From the NCBI GenBank assembly GCA_001771505.1, contig MEUA01000037.1, positions 1 through 36,102 of the forward strand: a DNA stretch of 36,102 bases. The letters are read 5' to 3'. Shown here in pieces: positions 24,039 to 31,827 of the stretch. This DNA is from a candidate division WOR-1 bacterium RIFOXYB2_FULL_36_35. GTDB taxonomy: Bacteria > Margulisbacteria > WOR-1 > XYC2-FULL-46-14 > XYC2-FULL-37-10. The translations under genes were made by a program, and so were the position numbers. The notes beneath the pieces are model-generated. The model was not told the DNA's origin. It saw only the letters and a list, made by a program, of their open reading frames with translations, and searched no databases. Each line of letters opens with the position of its first letter. Positions within the stretch are counted from its first letter, which is position 1.

Positions 24039-25021
24039 TGGCTAAGCCCCATGGCCTTTTTAGCCTCTTTTAAAGTTTTTGACGCAATATCCTTTGCCTT
24101 TTGCGCTCCACAGCATAAAATCTCTTGTATTTTTTTATGATCCTTTTCTATCTCTTTTCTATTTTCCTGAATCGGTTTTAATACTTCAAGAAGTCCCGCT
24201 AAAAACTCTTTTTTACATTCCACACAACCTCGAAAAGCATTTTTACACTCTTTTTCTATCTGAAGAACTTTTTCTTTATTAAAAACTTTATAGTAGGAAA
24301 AAACAGTACAAATATCAGGATGTCCCTCATCCTCTTTTTTAACTCTTGCAGGGTCTGTAATCATCGAATTAACCTTCTTTTTTATCTCTAAAGGAGAATC
24401 AGACAACGCTATCGTATTGCCATAACTTTTGCTCATTTTTCTTCCATCAAGCCCGGGCATAACAGGAACATGGGTTAAAAGTTCTTTCGGATCGGGAAAT
24501 ATGCTGCCATAAAAATGGTTAAACCGCCTTGCAATCTCCCTTGTAATTTCAAGATGAGGAAGCTGATCCTCCCCCACCGGAACAAAGGCCGGCTTATAAA
24601 GTAAAATATCCACAGCCTGAAGAACAGGATACCCCAAAAACCCATAAGTACCTAAATCTTTCCCTTTTAATTCCCTAATCTTACTCTTATAAGTAGGGAC
24701 CCTCTCCAACCAAGAAAGAGGTGTAATCATTGAAAAAAGAAGGTGCAGTTCACAATGCTCTACAACATCAGATTGTTTGAAAATAGTACACTTTTCAGGA
24801 GTAAGCCCGACAGACAACAAATCAATGGCAACCTCTTTAACATATTTAGGCAATTCTTTAACATTGTCATATCCGGTCGTTAAAGCATGATAGTCGGCAA
24901 TAAAGAAAAAGCAGTCATAATCATCCTGCAGTTCAACCCAATTTTGAAGGGCTCCAACTAAGTTGCCAAGATGAAGTTTTCCGCTTGGTTGAATGCCGGA
25001 TAATACACGTTTTTTTATCAT
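24035..25021 (-). CDS. trpS: Tryptophanyl-tRNA synthetase
   Basis: A 328-residue class I aminoacyl-tRNA synthetase charging tRNA-Trp. The HIGH-type motif is HLGN (17-20), after GIQPSGK, and KMSKS is at 195-199. The length is normal. The start ATG lies 12 bases after an extended -10 (TGCTATAAT) and has no Shine-Dalgarno. trpS, scpA and scpB form one overlapping transcript; no T-box leader is possible in such a short 5' end. Confidence 0.96.
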   Translation of the reverse strand: MIKKRVLSGIQPSGKLHLGNLVGALQNWVELQDDYDCFFFIADYHALTTGYDNVKELPKYVKEVAIDLLSVGLTPEKCTIFKQSDVVEHCELHLLFSMITPLSWLERVPTYKSKIRELKGKDLGTYGFLGYPVLQAVDILLYKPAFVPVGEDQLPHLEITREIARRFNHFYGSIFPDPKELLTHVPVMPGLDGRKMSKSYGNTIALSDSPLEIKKKVNSMITDPARVKKEDEGHPDICTVFSYYKVFNKEKVLQIEKECKNAFRGCVECKKEFLAGLLEVLKPIQENRKEIEKDHKKIQEILCCGAQKAKDIASKTLKEAKKAMGLSQ

Positions 25022-25033
25022 TTTATTGTTTCT

Positions 25034-25042
25034 ATTATAGCA
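25034..25042 (-). promoter_or_regulatory. Extended -10 promoter of trpS-scpAB
   Basis: On the minus strand TGCTATAAT, an extended -10, ends 12 bases before the trpS ATG. No obvious -35. The leader would be only about 5 bases. Confidence 0.55.
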
Positions 25043-25077
25043 TAATTTATGGTAGATCTTTTTTCAGATTCGAAACC

Positions 25078-26766
25078 CTAATTTGCGATTTTCGCCTCAC
25101 CTGTCAAATTGTCCGGTTTAATGTTTAAATATCTTAAAGTCTCTTCTACGACTCGTTGAAAAACAGGACCCGCAACAGATTCTCCCCAAATTGATCCATG
25201 GGGTTCATCAACTACAACTAAACACAAAACTTTAGGATCACTAATAGGAGCTAAACCTATAAATGAAGCTATATATTTATCCTTAAAATATCCTCTTCCA
25301 TCAGGATTTGCTTTTTGTGCAGTCCCAGTCTTTCCCCCAACTCTAAATCCCTTAATTTTTGCTCTTCTTCCTGAACCTTTCAATACAACATTTTCCAAAA
25401 GTTCCAAAACTTCAGATGATATTTTTTTAGATATGGCGTTTCTTATTTTGTTAACTGTCGATTTTTTAACAAATTTTTGATCTTCACTTTGTATTTTTTT
25501 TATTAATGCAGGTTTAACAAGCTCTCCTTTATTTCCTATAGCAAGATAGGCTAAGCATAATTGCAACGGAGTAACAGCAATGCTTTGACCAAATGTCATC
25601 ATGGCAATATCCGGCGCATACCAGTAAGAAAAATGCCTTACTATTCCCGGAGATTCCCCTCTAAGGCCAACATCGACAGAATCCCCAAACCCAAAATTTT
25701 TTATGCCGTTATAAAGCTTCTCTTTTCCCAGTTTTAATCCTATTTGAACCATCGCTGTATTTATTGATTGTTCAAGCGTATAAGACAAAGTACAAAACCG
25801 GTTCCCCTTCCAATTTATTTTATGAGAGTTTTCTATAGTCTTCCCCCCCACCACTATTTTATCCAAAGCATTGAATTTAGAATCAAGACCTATAACCCCT
25901 TCGTTTAGACCGATCGCTGCGGTTATTGTTTTGAAAGTAGAGCCAGGCTCATAAATATCCAAAGCCTTGCATCTCCATACTTTGGAACTAAATTTATCAT
26001 AATTATTAGGATTAAAATCCGGTTTGCCAGCCATGGCTAAAATTTCTCCACTTTTAGTATCCATTACTATAACCAATCCAGACAAAGCTGAATATTTTTC
26101 AACAGCTTTTTTTATCTCTCTCTCCGCAAAATATTGAATACTCTCATCTATGGAAAGATAAATATTGGAGCCGGAAGAAATTTTTTTCTTTTCACTTTCA
26201 CGTTTAGTCAACAATTCATAGCCTGCAGGATCACTTTCTGTAACAATATTCAATGCTTCTCCCTTCAAATAGTCCTCCATTGACAATTCAACGCCGGACA
26301 AACCTTCATTATCTACTCCTACAAACCCCAAAACCTGAGAAGCTAAGCTCCCTTTAGGATAAATTCTTTTCTTTTCATCAAGAAAATAAACTCCAGGCAA
26401 GTTTAGATTTTCTATTTTTTGTACTGTTTTTGAGTCAACTTTTCGTTTGACCCATGCAAATAATCTTTTTTTGGAAAATCGGGGGAGAGTTATATCCAAA
26501 GCATTTTCAAGTTTAGAATAAGCTACAAACTCTTTTGGATTCACATATATAGATTTAACATCTATAGATGTCGCCAAAAGCTCACCGTTGCGGTCATAAA
26601 TATCGCCCCTGTCTGTTGCAATAGGGATTATACGGCGGCGTTGAGACTCCGCCTTTTTTTTATAAAAAGAGTGATGAATGATTTGAATATCTACAAGTCT
26701 TATTAAGATAATAAAAAAAGATATAACAACAAATATTAAAAAAAAAGTTAAACGTTTTTTATGCAT
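25078..26766 (-). CDS. Class B penicillin-binding protein (FtsI/SpoVD type)
   Basis: A 562-residue peptidoglycan transpeptidase with one N-terminal membrane helix (6-25) and a periplasmic remainder. The dimerisation domain begins with TDRGDIYDRNGELLA, the GLSGVELSMEDYLKG segment follows, and the catalytic motifs are S276-TFK, SIN (334-336) and KTGT (479-482). It lacks the C-terminal PASTA domains of Gram-positive PBP2x. It is closest in layout to FtsI, which builds the division septum. It sits between holA and trpS; the ATG is preceded by TATAAC eight bases away and no Shine-Dalgarno. Confidence 0.93.
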   Translation of the reverse strand: MHKKRLTFFLIFVVISFFIILIRLVDIQIIHHSFYKKKAESQRRRIIPIATDRGDIYDRNGELLATSIDVKSIYVNPKEFVAYSKLENALDITLPRFSKKRLFAWVKRKVDSKTVQKIENLNLPGVYFLDEKKRIYPKGSLASQVLGFVGVDNEGLSGVELSMEDYLKGEALNIVTESDPAGYELLTKRESEKKKISSGSNIYLSIDESIQYFAEREIKKAVEKYSALSGLVIVMDTKSGEILAMAGKPDFNPNNYDKFSSKVWRCKALDIYEPGSTFKTITAAIGLNEGVIGLDSKFNALDKIVVGGKTIENSHKINWKGNRFCTLSYTLEQSINTAMVQIGLKLGKEKLYNGIKNFGFGDSVDVGLRGESPGIVRHFSYWYAPDIAMMTFGQSIAVTPLQLCLAYLAIGNKGELVKPALIKKIQSEDQKFVKKSTVNKIRNAISKKISSEVLELLENVVLKGSGRRAKIKGFRVGGKTGTAQKANPDGRGYFKDKYIASFIGLAPISDPKVLCLVVVDEPHGSIWGESVAGPVFQRVVEETLRYLNIKPDNLTGEAKIAN

Positions 26767-26796
26767 AGTTCAAAGTTATAAGAAAAAATGAAAAAT

Positions 26797-27717
26797 TCAT
26801 CCTACTAAATTCGAAATCAGCAAAGACAATTCTATTTCACTATCATACCCGCTCTTCATCTTTAGATCAGCATCATACATCATAAGCAAGGCTTCTTTCA
26901 ACAGATTAACATTAAATATTCGGGAACGATCACAAAGCCTTTTTATATAATATGGAGAAGATTTTAATTCCCGGGCAATTTGAGATGGGTCTCTCCCAAG
27001 AGAAGACAAAAGCTTAACTTTTAAAAGCAATCTATATTGCGAAGCCAAAAAAGCTAGAATAGATAAAGGATTTTCTTTCTCTTTCAACAGACTCTTAATT
27101 GCTCTAAAAGCAATAAGAGCATTTTTTTCAAACATTGAATTTAAAAGAGTAAAAAGATCAAGGCCTGATCTGATCATCAAAGTTTCAATATCGCTTTTTT
27201 CTATCAACTCTTTTTCTCCAACATAAGTTGATATCTTATCGATTTCTGAATTAAGCAATGAAAGATTGCGCCCCACCCCTTCAACCAAAAAGTAGGCGTC
27301 ATCATTGCTTATGCTTTTCCCTGACCTTAAAAATGTTCGTTTTACAAAATCTACAACCTTCTCCTCCTCCCACTCAGGAATATTTTTAAATTCATAAGTC
27401 TTTCCATGGGCGTTTATTATCTTATAAATTTTGGAGCGTTTATCAAGCGCCACTGGATTTTTAATTACAACAATAACCCCTTCCGGAATGTTTGAAAAAG
27501 AAGTAGCAAGCAGGTCAGTTGCGTTTTCAAAATCAAATCCGTCCAAAACAATTATCCTTTTAGGTGAAAAAAGTGAATGCATAAAGATAAGCTCAACAAG
27601 CTGCTTATCCGAAACGTCTTGAGGTTTTTCGACAGAAGCGTCAGGATTTTTATCCAAAATACTTTTATACTCTTCCTGTACAAGGAACTGTTCATCACCA
27701 TAAATCAAATAAATCAT
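26797..27717 (-). CDS. holA: DNA polymerase III delta subunit
   Basis: A 306-residue clamp-loader delta subunit. The start MIYLIYGDEQFLVQE is typical, followed by a VVIKNP strand, the EEKVVDFVKRTF region, a domain-II segment AYFLVEGVGRNLSLLNSEIDKI and a C-terminal collar ending LSLLISNLV. Delta opens the sliding clamp during loading. A TATAAT box lies 11 bases before the ATG and no Shine-Dalgarno is seen. Confidence 0.9.
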   Translation of the reverse strand: MIYLIYGDEQFLVQEEYKSILDKNPDASVEKPQDVSDKQLVELIFMHSLFSPKRIIVLDGFDFENATDLLATSFSNIPEGVIVVIKNPVALDKRSKIYKIINAHGKTYEFKNIPEWEEEKVVDFVKRTFLRSGKSISNDDAYFLVEGVGRNLSLLNSEIDKISTYVGEKELIEKSDIETLMIRSGLDLFTLLNSMFEKNALIAFRAIKSLLKEKENPLSILAFLASQYRLLLKVKLLSSLGRDPSQIARELKSSPYYIKRLCDRSRIFNVNLLKEALLMMYDADLKMKSGYDSEIELSLLISNLVG

Positions 27718-27728
27718 TTGTAGTTGAT

Positions 27729-27734
27729 ATTATA
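27729..27734 (-). promoter_or_regulatory. -10 box of holA
   Basis: TATAAT on the minus strand ends 11 bases before the holA ATG. No clear -35 is visible. The CCCCGATT-family palindrome lies just upstream. Confidence 0.45.
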
Positions 27735-27766
27735 CTATAATCAAATGTAGAGAGGAAATTTGAGTT

Positions 27767-27790
27767 AACCCCGATTATCTTTGTCGGGGA
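27767..27790. repeat. CCCCGATT-family palindrome near tRNA-Thr
   Basis: AACCCCGA and TCGGGGAT arms with a 9-base loop TTATCTTTG lie between holA and tRNA-Thr(TGT). It could end transcription of the tRNA genes, but there is no T-run. Confidence 0.5.
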
Positions 27791-27809
27791 TAAAAGATTA
27801 GGGAGAAAC

Positions 27810-27882
27810 AGCCGACGAGTGGAATTGAACCACCAACCTACTGATTACAAATCAGTTGCTCTGCCAGTTGAGCTACATCGGC
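27810..27882 (-). tRNA. tRNA-Thr (anticodon TGT)
   Basis: On the minus strand a full cloverleaf can be drawn: acceptor GCCGATG/CGTCGGC, D stem GCTC/GAGC, anticodon stem ACTGA/TCAGT with loop TTTGTAA, and T stem GGTGG/CCACT. The loop gives anticodon TGT, threonine. The discriminator is T and CCA is not encoded. Confidence 0.95.
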
Positions 27883-28079
27883 GTATTAGCATATGGTTTA
27901 TAGCCCATAGCTATTTATACATAAATTATATAACAAAAAATAAAAATTGTCGCAAAAATAAATATAAAACAAAATGCGACAATCAATCAGCTTGCCACGG
28001 AAAGACATTTCTCAACACTCTCATATTCTATAATATTACAAAATGCTATAAGCCATTTACCATAAGCTATAAACTAACA
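27883..28079. other. Spacer between the two tRNA-Thr genes
   Basis: About 197 AT-rich bases without a gene. Short stretches resembling TATAGCCCATAGCT and GCCATTTACCATAAGC recall the tandem-repeat units at 28157-28254, as if an older array had decayed. Nothing else is supported. Confidence 0.5.
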
Positions 28080-28152
28080 AGCCGACGGCCAGGATTGAAC
28101 TGGCGACCTGCTGTTTACGAAACAGCTGCTCTACCAACTGAGCTACATCGGC
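28080..28152 (-). tRNA. tRNA-Thr (anticodon CGT)
   Basis: On the minus strand: acceptor GCCGATG/CGTCGGC, D loop AGTTGGTA, anticodon stem GCTGT/ACAGC with loop TTCGTAA, and T arm GCCAGTTCAATCCTGGC. The loop gives anticodon CGT, threonine. The acceptor stem is identical to that of the neighbouring tRNA-Thr(TGT). CCA is not encoded. Confidence 0.95.
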
Positions 28153-28156
28153 TTAA

Positions 28157-28254
28157 TAGCTTATGGCTCATAGCTTATGGCTCATAGCTTATGACACATA
28201 GCTTACGACACATAGCTTACGACACATAGCTTATGGCTCATAGCTTATGACACA
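28157..28254. repeat. 14-bp tandem repeat, seven units
   Basis: Seven consecutive 14-base units, each TAGCTTAyGrCwCA (variants TAGCTTATGGCTCA, TAGCTTATGACACA, TAGCTTACGACACA), begin 4 bases after tRNA-Thr(CGT) on its 5' side. There is no spacer between units, so this is not a CRISPR. A partial eighth unit follows. Confidence 0.9.
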
Positions 28255-28268
28255 TGGCAATACAGCTA

Positions 28269-28399
28269 GGGCTTGTTGCGTAATCAATTTGTCATCCCCG
28301 CAAAAGCGGGGATCCATCTTAACCCCGATTATAATAATCGGGGTTGTTTTATGAAAAATAGATTCCCGTTTTCACGGGAATGACCATTATGCAACGGTC
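28269..28399. mobile_element. MITE-like element, copy 2
   Basis: 131 bases starting GGGCTTGTTGCGTAAT and ending ATTATGCAACGGTC, imperfect inverted ends. A 7-base direct repeat ACAGCTA flanks it (28262-28268 and 28400-28406), which looks like a target duplication. Inside are an ATCCCCGC/GCGGGGAT hairpin, the AACCCCGATT palindrome (28321-28345) and an ATTCCCGT/ACGGGAAT hairpin. No coding capacity. It shares its plan with 31443-31586. Confidence 0.75.
28321..28345. repeat. CCCCGATT palindrome nested in the MITE-like element
   Basis: AACCCCGATT, loop ATAAT, AATCGGGGTT, a perfect 10-bp hairpin followed by GTTTT. It sits in the middle of the element 28269-28399. Confidence 0.8.
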
Positions 28400-28430
28400 A
28401 CAGCTAATATCCACAACTTATTATACAATA

Positions 28431-28464
28431 AAAAAGGAATCTTATTAAAAAGATCCCTTTTTTT
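28431..28464 (-). terminator. Rho-independent terminator of the exported-protein operon
   Basis: Arms AAAAAGGAATCTT (28431-28443) and AAGATCCCTTTTT (28450-28462) pair over 13 positions with one mismatch around a 6-base loop. On the minus strand the stem is followed by a T-run, 26 bases after the stop of the TPR gene. The symmetric A/T flanks could work in both directions. Confidence 0.8.
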
Positions 28465-28489
28465 CAAAAACCTATACACTAATATAAAA

Positions 28490-29971
28490 CTACCAACGGG
28501 TCATTAAAAGCTTTGCATTATCATTTAATGCAATAACCCGTCTGCTGTCAGGATCTATCCTCCAATCAAAGTTCTCCGCTTCAACCCGTCCTTTACGCTG
28601 TTGACGGCAAGCGTATTGCACCAAAAAACCGTTTTCCATGGCGGAAACATTCCACCCCACCTCATCAACCTTGGTTCCCAGCGATTTTGTTAGAGCAATA
28701 ACAGATTTAATGGCAGAAACAACAGATGTCCCTCTTGTTGTTTTTGAAACCTGAACCAGTTTAATAGAATCTTTTACAAAATCCTTTGAAACCGCATTAT
28801 TGTTATTTGTTAAATCCTTTTTAGTTTCCAATTTTTTAGAAGCTGAGGCAACTCTAACAGGCTCTTTTTCAATTTTAGCAACACTATCATTATAACCAAG
28901 CAAGCTTCTTACATTTTTATCTTCCGGATCAATTTTTAACGCTTCCCTCCATGCGACTTTAGCTTCATCCTTTGACCCGACAATAGCATGCACTTCACCA
29001 AGTTTAATCCAAGCAGAAAGCATATTGGGATTAAGAGCTAAAACATTATTTAGATTAGTTAAAGCGCCCTTGTAATTTTTGTTGCCCAAATTATCTAAAG
29101 CAGCTTTATAATAATTATCAACAAGCAAAGATGCCAACCTTCTGGCCCCGGTAAAATTAGAATCTTGCTTCATAACTTCTATTAACTGGTCTTTTGCCAA
29201 TAAATCTTTCCCAAGCTTAAGATAAGTTTTGGCCAACCAATAATGTGCTTTTGTGTAAGAAGGATCAAGTCTGATTGCCTGAGAGTAAGAATTTGCAGCT
29301 TTGTCATACTCTCTATTGCTATAAAACTTATATCCTCTAAAATAAAATTCCTCTGTAGGCTCTTTCACTTTTGAAGCTTCAACCCACCCCTCAGTACCAT
29401 CTTTAAGTTTAACCCTATAAAAAGGAGCTTTAAAAAAAGCTGCTATCTTCTCTCCCTTTCCTAATTTCTTTATACTTCCTTCATCTCCAACAAAACTAAC
29501 CTCTGTCAGGGTTGTAATATCAAATTCCGATGCTTTAGCAGTTGTTGTATCCCCAGCCAAAACAACAAAATCCAAAGTTCTGGTAATCTGCTTTTCTTTT
29601 TTACCCTGTATAATTATTTGAGCCAAATGTCCCCCCTCCACAATATTAGGAGGAGTTTTAGAAACACCAGTCCATGAAAATCCATCATTTGACGAAAGTT
29701 CAACCTTTTCTGATGTATTCCCAAAGTCCAATTGAGCATAAACTTTTTCAACTTTAGAAGTAAGTTTTACTTCCAGAAAAAGTTCTTGCCCTTTTTCAAC
29801 ACGTTTAGGATAAAGGGCCGCTTCAACCCACGCAATGGACAAACCTTCCACAACATCGGTAGGTCCTGCCTTTAAACTTACCCCCTCTTCATCAAAATCT
29901 TTAAAAGAAATAGCCAGTGAAACAGAAGTAAACAAAACAAATATGACAAAACCAAAAAATATTTTTTTCAT
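28490..29971 (-). CDS. Exported TPR protein with an SH3-like domain
   Basis: 493 residues from the ATG at 29971. A hydrophobic N-terminus (MKKIFFGFVIFVLFTSVSLA) is a signal peptide. Residues about 150-205 resemble a bacterial SH3 domain (LGKGEKIAAFFKAPFYRVKL, then DGTEGWVEASKV). Tetratricopeptide repeats follow at about 207-355 (EYDKAANSYSQAIRLDPSYT, YKGALTNLNNVLALNPN, EAKVAWREALKIDPE). The C-terminal 130 residues are unrecognised. The upstream ATG at 29986 lies within the GGGAGGTGG ribosome site, so 29971 is chosen. It is the last of three genes for exported or membrane proteins; an envelope or peptidoglycan-binding role is inferred. Confidence 0.85.
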   Translation of the reverse strand: MKKIFFGFVIFVLFTSVSLAISFKDFDEEGVSLKAGPTDVVEGLSIAWVEAALYPKRVEKGQELFLEVKLTSKVEKVYAQLDFGNTSEKVELSSNDGFSWTGVSKTPPNIVEGGHLAQIIIQGKKEKQITRTLDFVVLAGDTTTAKASEFDITTLTEVSFVGDEGSIKKLGKGEKIAAFFKAPFYRVKLKDGTEGWVEASKVKEPTEEFYFRGYKFYSNREYDKAANSYSQAIRLDPSYTKAHYWLAKTYLKLGKDLLAKDQLIEVMKQDSNFTGARRLASLLVDNYYKAALDNLGNKNYKGALTNLNNVLALNPNMLSAWIKLGEVHAIVGSKDEAKVAWREALKIDPEDKNVRSLLGYNDSVAKIEKEPVRVASASKKLETKKDLTNNNNAVSKDFVKDSIKLVQVSKTTRGTSVVSAIKSVIALTKSLGTKVDEVGWNVSAMENGFLVQYACRQQRKGRVEAENFDWRIDPDSRRVIALNDNAKLLMTRW

Positions 29972-29986
29972 TTGACCACCTCCCAT

Positions 29987-30607
29987 TTAAAAAGTAAACA
30001 TCAAATTATCAACCATGCAATCAAATTCACCTTCTTTAGATGATGCAACAAATATGGCTTGCAACTTAGATATATTTCCTCCCTGCCGGCCATGAAAAAC
30101 TACTTTGCCGGAATCTTTTGTATCTTCAGAATAAAAAGAAGAAAAAGGAACGGAATATCTTGTAAACCCTTCTCCTAAAACAGGAATTTCAACCACCCAT
30201 TTGGTTTCACTTAGATTTCCTTTTTGATCAACCTTATCTTTTTCTTTTTCGAAAAGTTCCAATTTAATTTTTCCAAAATTAGAACTTCCATAAACATCTA
30301 TAACAATTCTGGAATAATCCATGCCATCAACCTCTAAAAGAGTCCCCATCCCTCCTACATACCAATTATTAGTCTTTCCAATCAATTTTAAGGATTTTTC
30401 ACCACAAGCTTCGGAAACAGAATCTTCTATGTCTAAGCCAGGATTATCAACAAGCGTCCCTTCCACATTATCAAAAACATACCATTTATTTGAAAACGAA
30501 TTATCCTCGAAATTGTCTATAAGATAAAAAGTCATCTTTGCAAAAGGCGCACCTGCCAAAGCAAAAACAGATAAGCTGACCAACAAACAAAAAACAATTT
30601 TTTTCAT
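29987..30607 (-). CDS. Exported protein with a carbohydrate-binding-like domain
   Basis: A 206-residue protein with a signal peptide (MKKIVFCLLVSLSVFALAGAPFA). The mature part reads as a beta-sandwich: LIDNFEDNSFSNKWYVFDN, a MDYSRIVIDVYG strand, RYSVPFSSF, and a closing MVDNLMF. This pattern (opening with a FED...W...FDN segment and ending with a VDNL strand) is typical of galactose-binding-like/CBM11-type domains. It may bind glycans at the cell surface. No catalytic motif is seen. It starts 8 bases after the preceding gene and ends 15 before the next. Confidence 0.75.
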   Translation of the reverse strand: MKKIVFCLLVSLSVFALAGAPFAKMTFYLIDNFEDNSFSNKWYVFDNVEGTLVDNPGLDIEDSVSEACGEKSLKLIGKTNNWYVGGMGTLLEVDGMDYSRIVIDVYGSSNFGKIKLELFEKEKDKVDQKGNLSETKWVVEIPVLGEGFTRYSVPFSSFYSEDTKDSGKVVFHGRQGGNISKLQAIFVASSKEGEFDCMVDNLMFTF

Positions 30608-30615
30608 TTAACCCT

Positions 30616-31323
30616 TCACCCTCTTTTTTTTATTACTACTTTTTTTCCGGTTGTTTTACTTTTTTTTATCTTTTTATTTTTGTTTAAAACCTCATCTTTT
30701 TCAATTACTCTTTTAATGCTCATTTCTTGCGCGCTCATATCCTCTTTTAGCCTCAAATTTCTAGAAGTTTCCCCTTCTACAACAATAATTTCTTCGATAT
30801 CTATATCACTAAAAAGTCGCGGGCTGTTTTTTTTGTTTAATTCAATGGCCAACCGCTCTTTTTCCATAACAACTCGCTCTTGCTCTCTTCTAAGTTCTAT
30901 GGCGCTTTTTCTTAGCATCTCTTCATTTTTTCTTCTCTCTTCAATAATATCATGCATTTTCATAAGCTCTTTTTTAAATATTTCATTTTCTGCTTCTTTT
31001 TGTTTAAGTTCAGCTGCGGTAAAAAACAATTTTGCCTCAAGCTCTTTTAATTGTGGAACTTCTTTCGAAGCTTCTTTTTCTTGAATTTCTTCATTTTTTA
31101 GTTTTTTTTTCTTCAAAGAAATAAAATGGGCCTTTACTGCAAAAACAGCTATTCCCAAAACAATTAACCCCCCCAAAGAAATAAACATCCAATTATACAT
31201 AAAAGCCTGCCCTTCCAATACATCTTTAATTCCGGGATCATAAGAGACCGCATAAGCATTGTGGGACAAAAAAAACATAAAAACCAAGAAGAATAGAGCT
31301 TCAATTTTTAAAATGAGCTTCAT
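30616..31323 (-). CDS. Membrane protein with a long coiled coil
   Basis: 235 residues from the ATG at 31323, chosen because GGGAGGTTGTTG precedes it; the open frame extends 17 codons upstream without a ribosome site. A signal-like hydrophobic start (MKLILKIEALFFLVFMFFLS) is followed by a short periplasmic stretch and a second helix at about 46-67 (FISLGGLIVLGIAVFAVKAH). Then comes a charged coiled coil of some 110 residues and a very lysine-rich tail. The cytosolic tail may bind nucleic acid or acidic partners; this is inference. It is the first gene of the exported-protein operon. Confidence 0.75.
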   Translation of the reverse strand: MKLILKIEALFFLVFMFFLSHNAYAVSYDPGIKDVLEGQAFMYNWMFISLGGLIVLGIAVFAVKAHFISLKKKKLKNEEIQEKEASKEVPQLKELEAKLFFTAAELKQKEAENEIFKKELMKMHDIIEERRKNEEMLRKSAIELRREQERVVMEKERLAIELNKKNSPRLFSDIDIEEIIVVEGETSRNLRLKEDMSAQEMSIKRVIEKDEVLNKNKKIKKSKTTGKKVVIKKRG

Positions 31324-31442
31324 CAACAACCTCCCTTTCAGGTTTTCTTCAAAACAAAAAAACTTTAGAATCAAATCTGCAACTCACGATATTTATTTTA
31401 CAACATTTTCGAAGTTTTTAAAGCTCTATTTTTTTTCAACTT

Positions 31443-31586
31443 GGGCTTGTTGCGTAATGATAGTTTTTGCAATTTGTCATCCCCGCGAAAGCGGGGATCC
31501 ATCTTAACCCCGATTATTATAATCGGGGTTGTTTTTTGAGAAATAGATTCCCGTTTTCACGGGAATGACCATTACGCAACAGACCC
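31443..31586. mobile_element. MITE-like element, copy 3
   Basis: 144 bases with inverted ends: GGGCTTGTTGCGTAATGA at the left and ATTACGCAACAGACCC at the right. Inside are ATCCCCGC-GAAA-GCGGGGAT, the palindrome AACCCCGATT/AATCGGGGTT (31506-31530) and ATTCCCGT/ACGGGAAT. It shares most of its length with 28269-28399. No transposase, so it would depend on one encoded elsewhere. Confidence 0.8.
31506..31530. repeat. CCCCGATT palindrome nested in MITE copy 3
   Basis: AACCCCGATT, loop ATTAT, AATCGGGGTT, followed by GTTTTTT. Same position in the element as in 28269-28399. Confidence 0.8.
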
Positions 31587-31677
31587 ATCTTGGACAAAAG
31601 ATCTCCGCACTTTAATAAAAGGAGAATAATTTTAAAAGGTAGGATAAATTTGAGCTATCTCTCTTGGTAATAAAAAA

Positions 31678-31750
31678 TGCCGCAGGGCGGAATCGAACCG
31701 CCGACACATAGCTTTTCAGGCTACTGCTCTACCGACTGAGCTACCGCGGC
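31678..31750 (-). tRNA. tRNA-Phe (anticodon GAA)
   Basis: On the minus strand: acceptor GCCGCGG/CTGCGGC, D arm GCTCAGTCGGTAGAGC, anticodon stem GTAGC/GCTAT with loop CTGAAAA, and T arm GGCGGTTCGATTCCGCC. The loop gives anticodon GAA, phenylalanine. The discriminator is A; CCA is not encoded. Confidence 0.96.
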
Positions 31751-31827
31751 TTGTCAACTTATAGCTAAAGACAGATAATATATTCATTTTACAGAATTTT
31801 TGAGGCGTTTTCAAGAATAACAAAAAA

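Larger units (their letters stand above)
31324..31677. other. Intergenic region holding a MITE-like element
   Basis: Besides the element at 31443-31586 the stretch is AT-rich and shows no gene. A promoter for the coiled-coil gene should lie here (TTCTTCAAA/AAAACTTTAG region), but no box is convincing. Confidence 0.5.

Noticed and set aside
28157-28254. Possible CRISPR array
   Set aside because: The 14-base units are contiguous with no spacers, and no cas gene is present. The same holds for the 7-base array at 14610.
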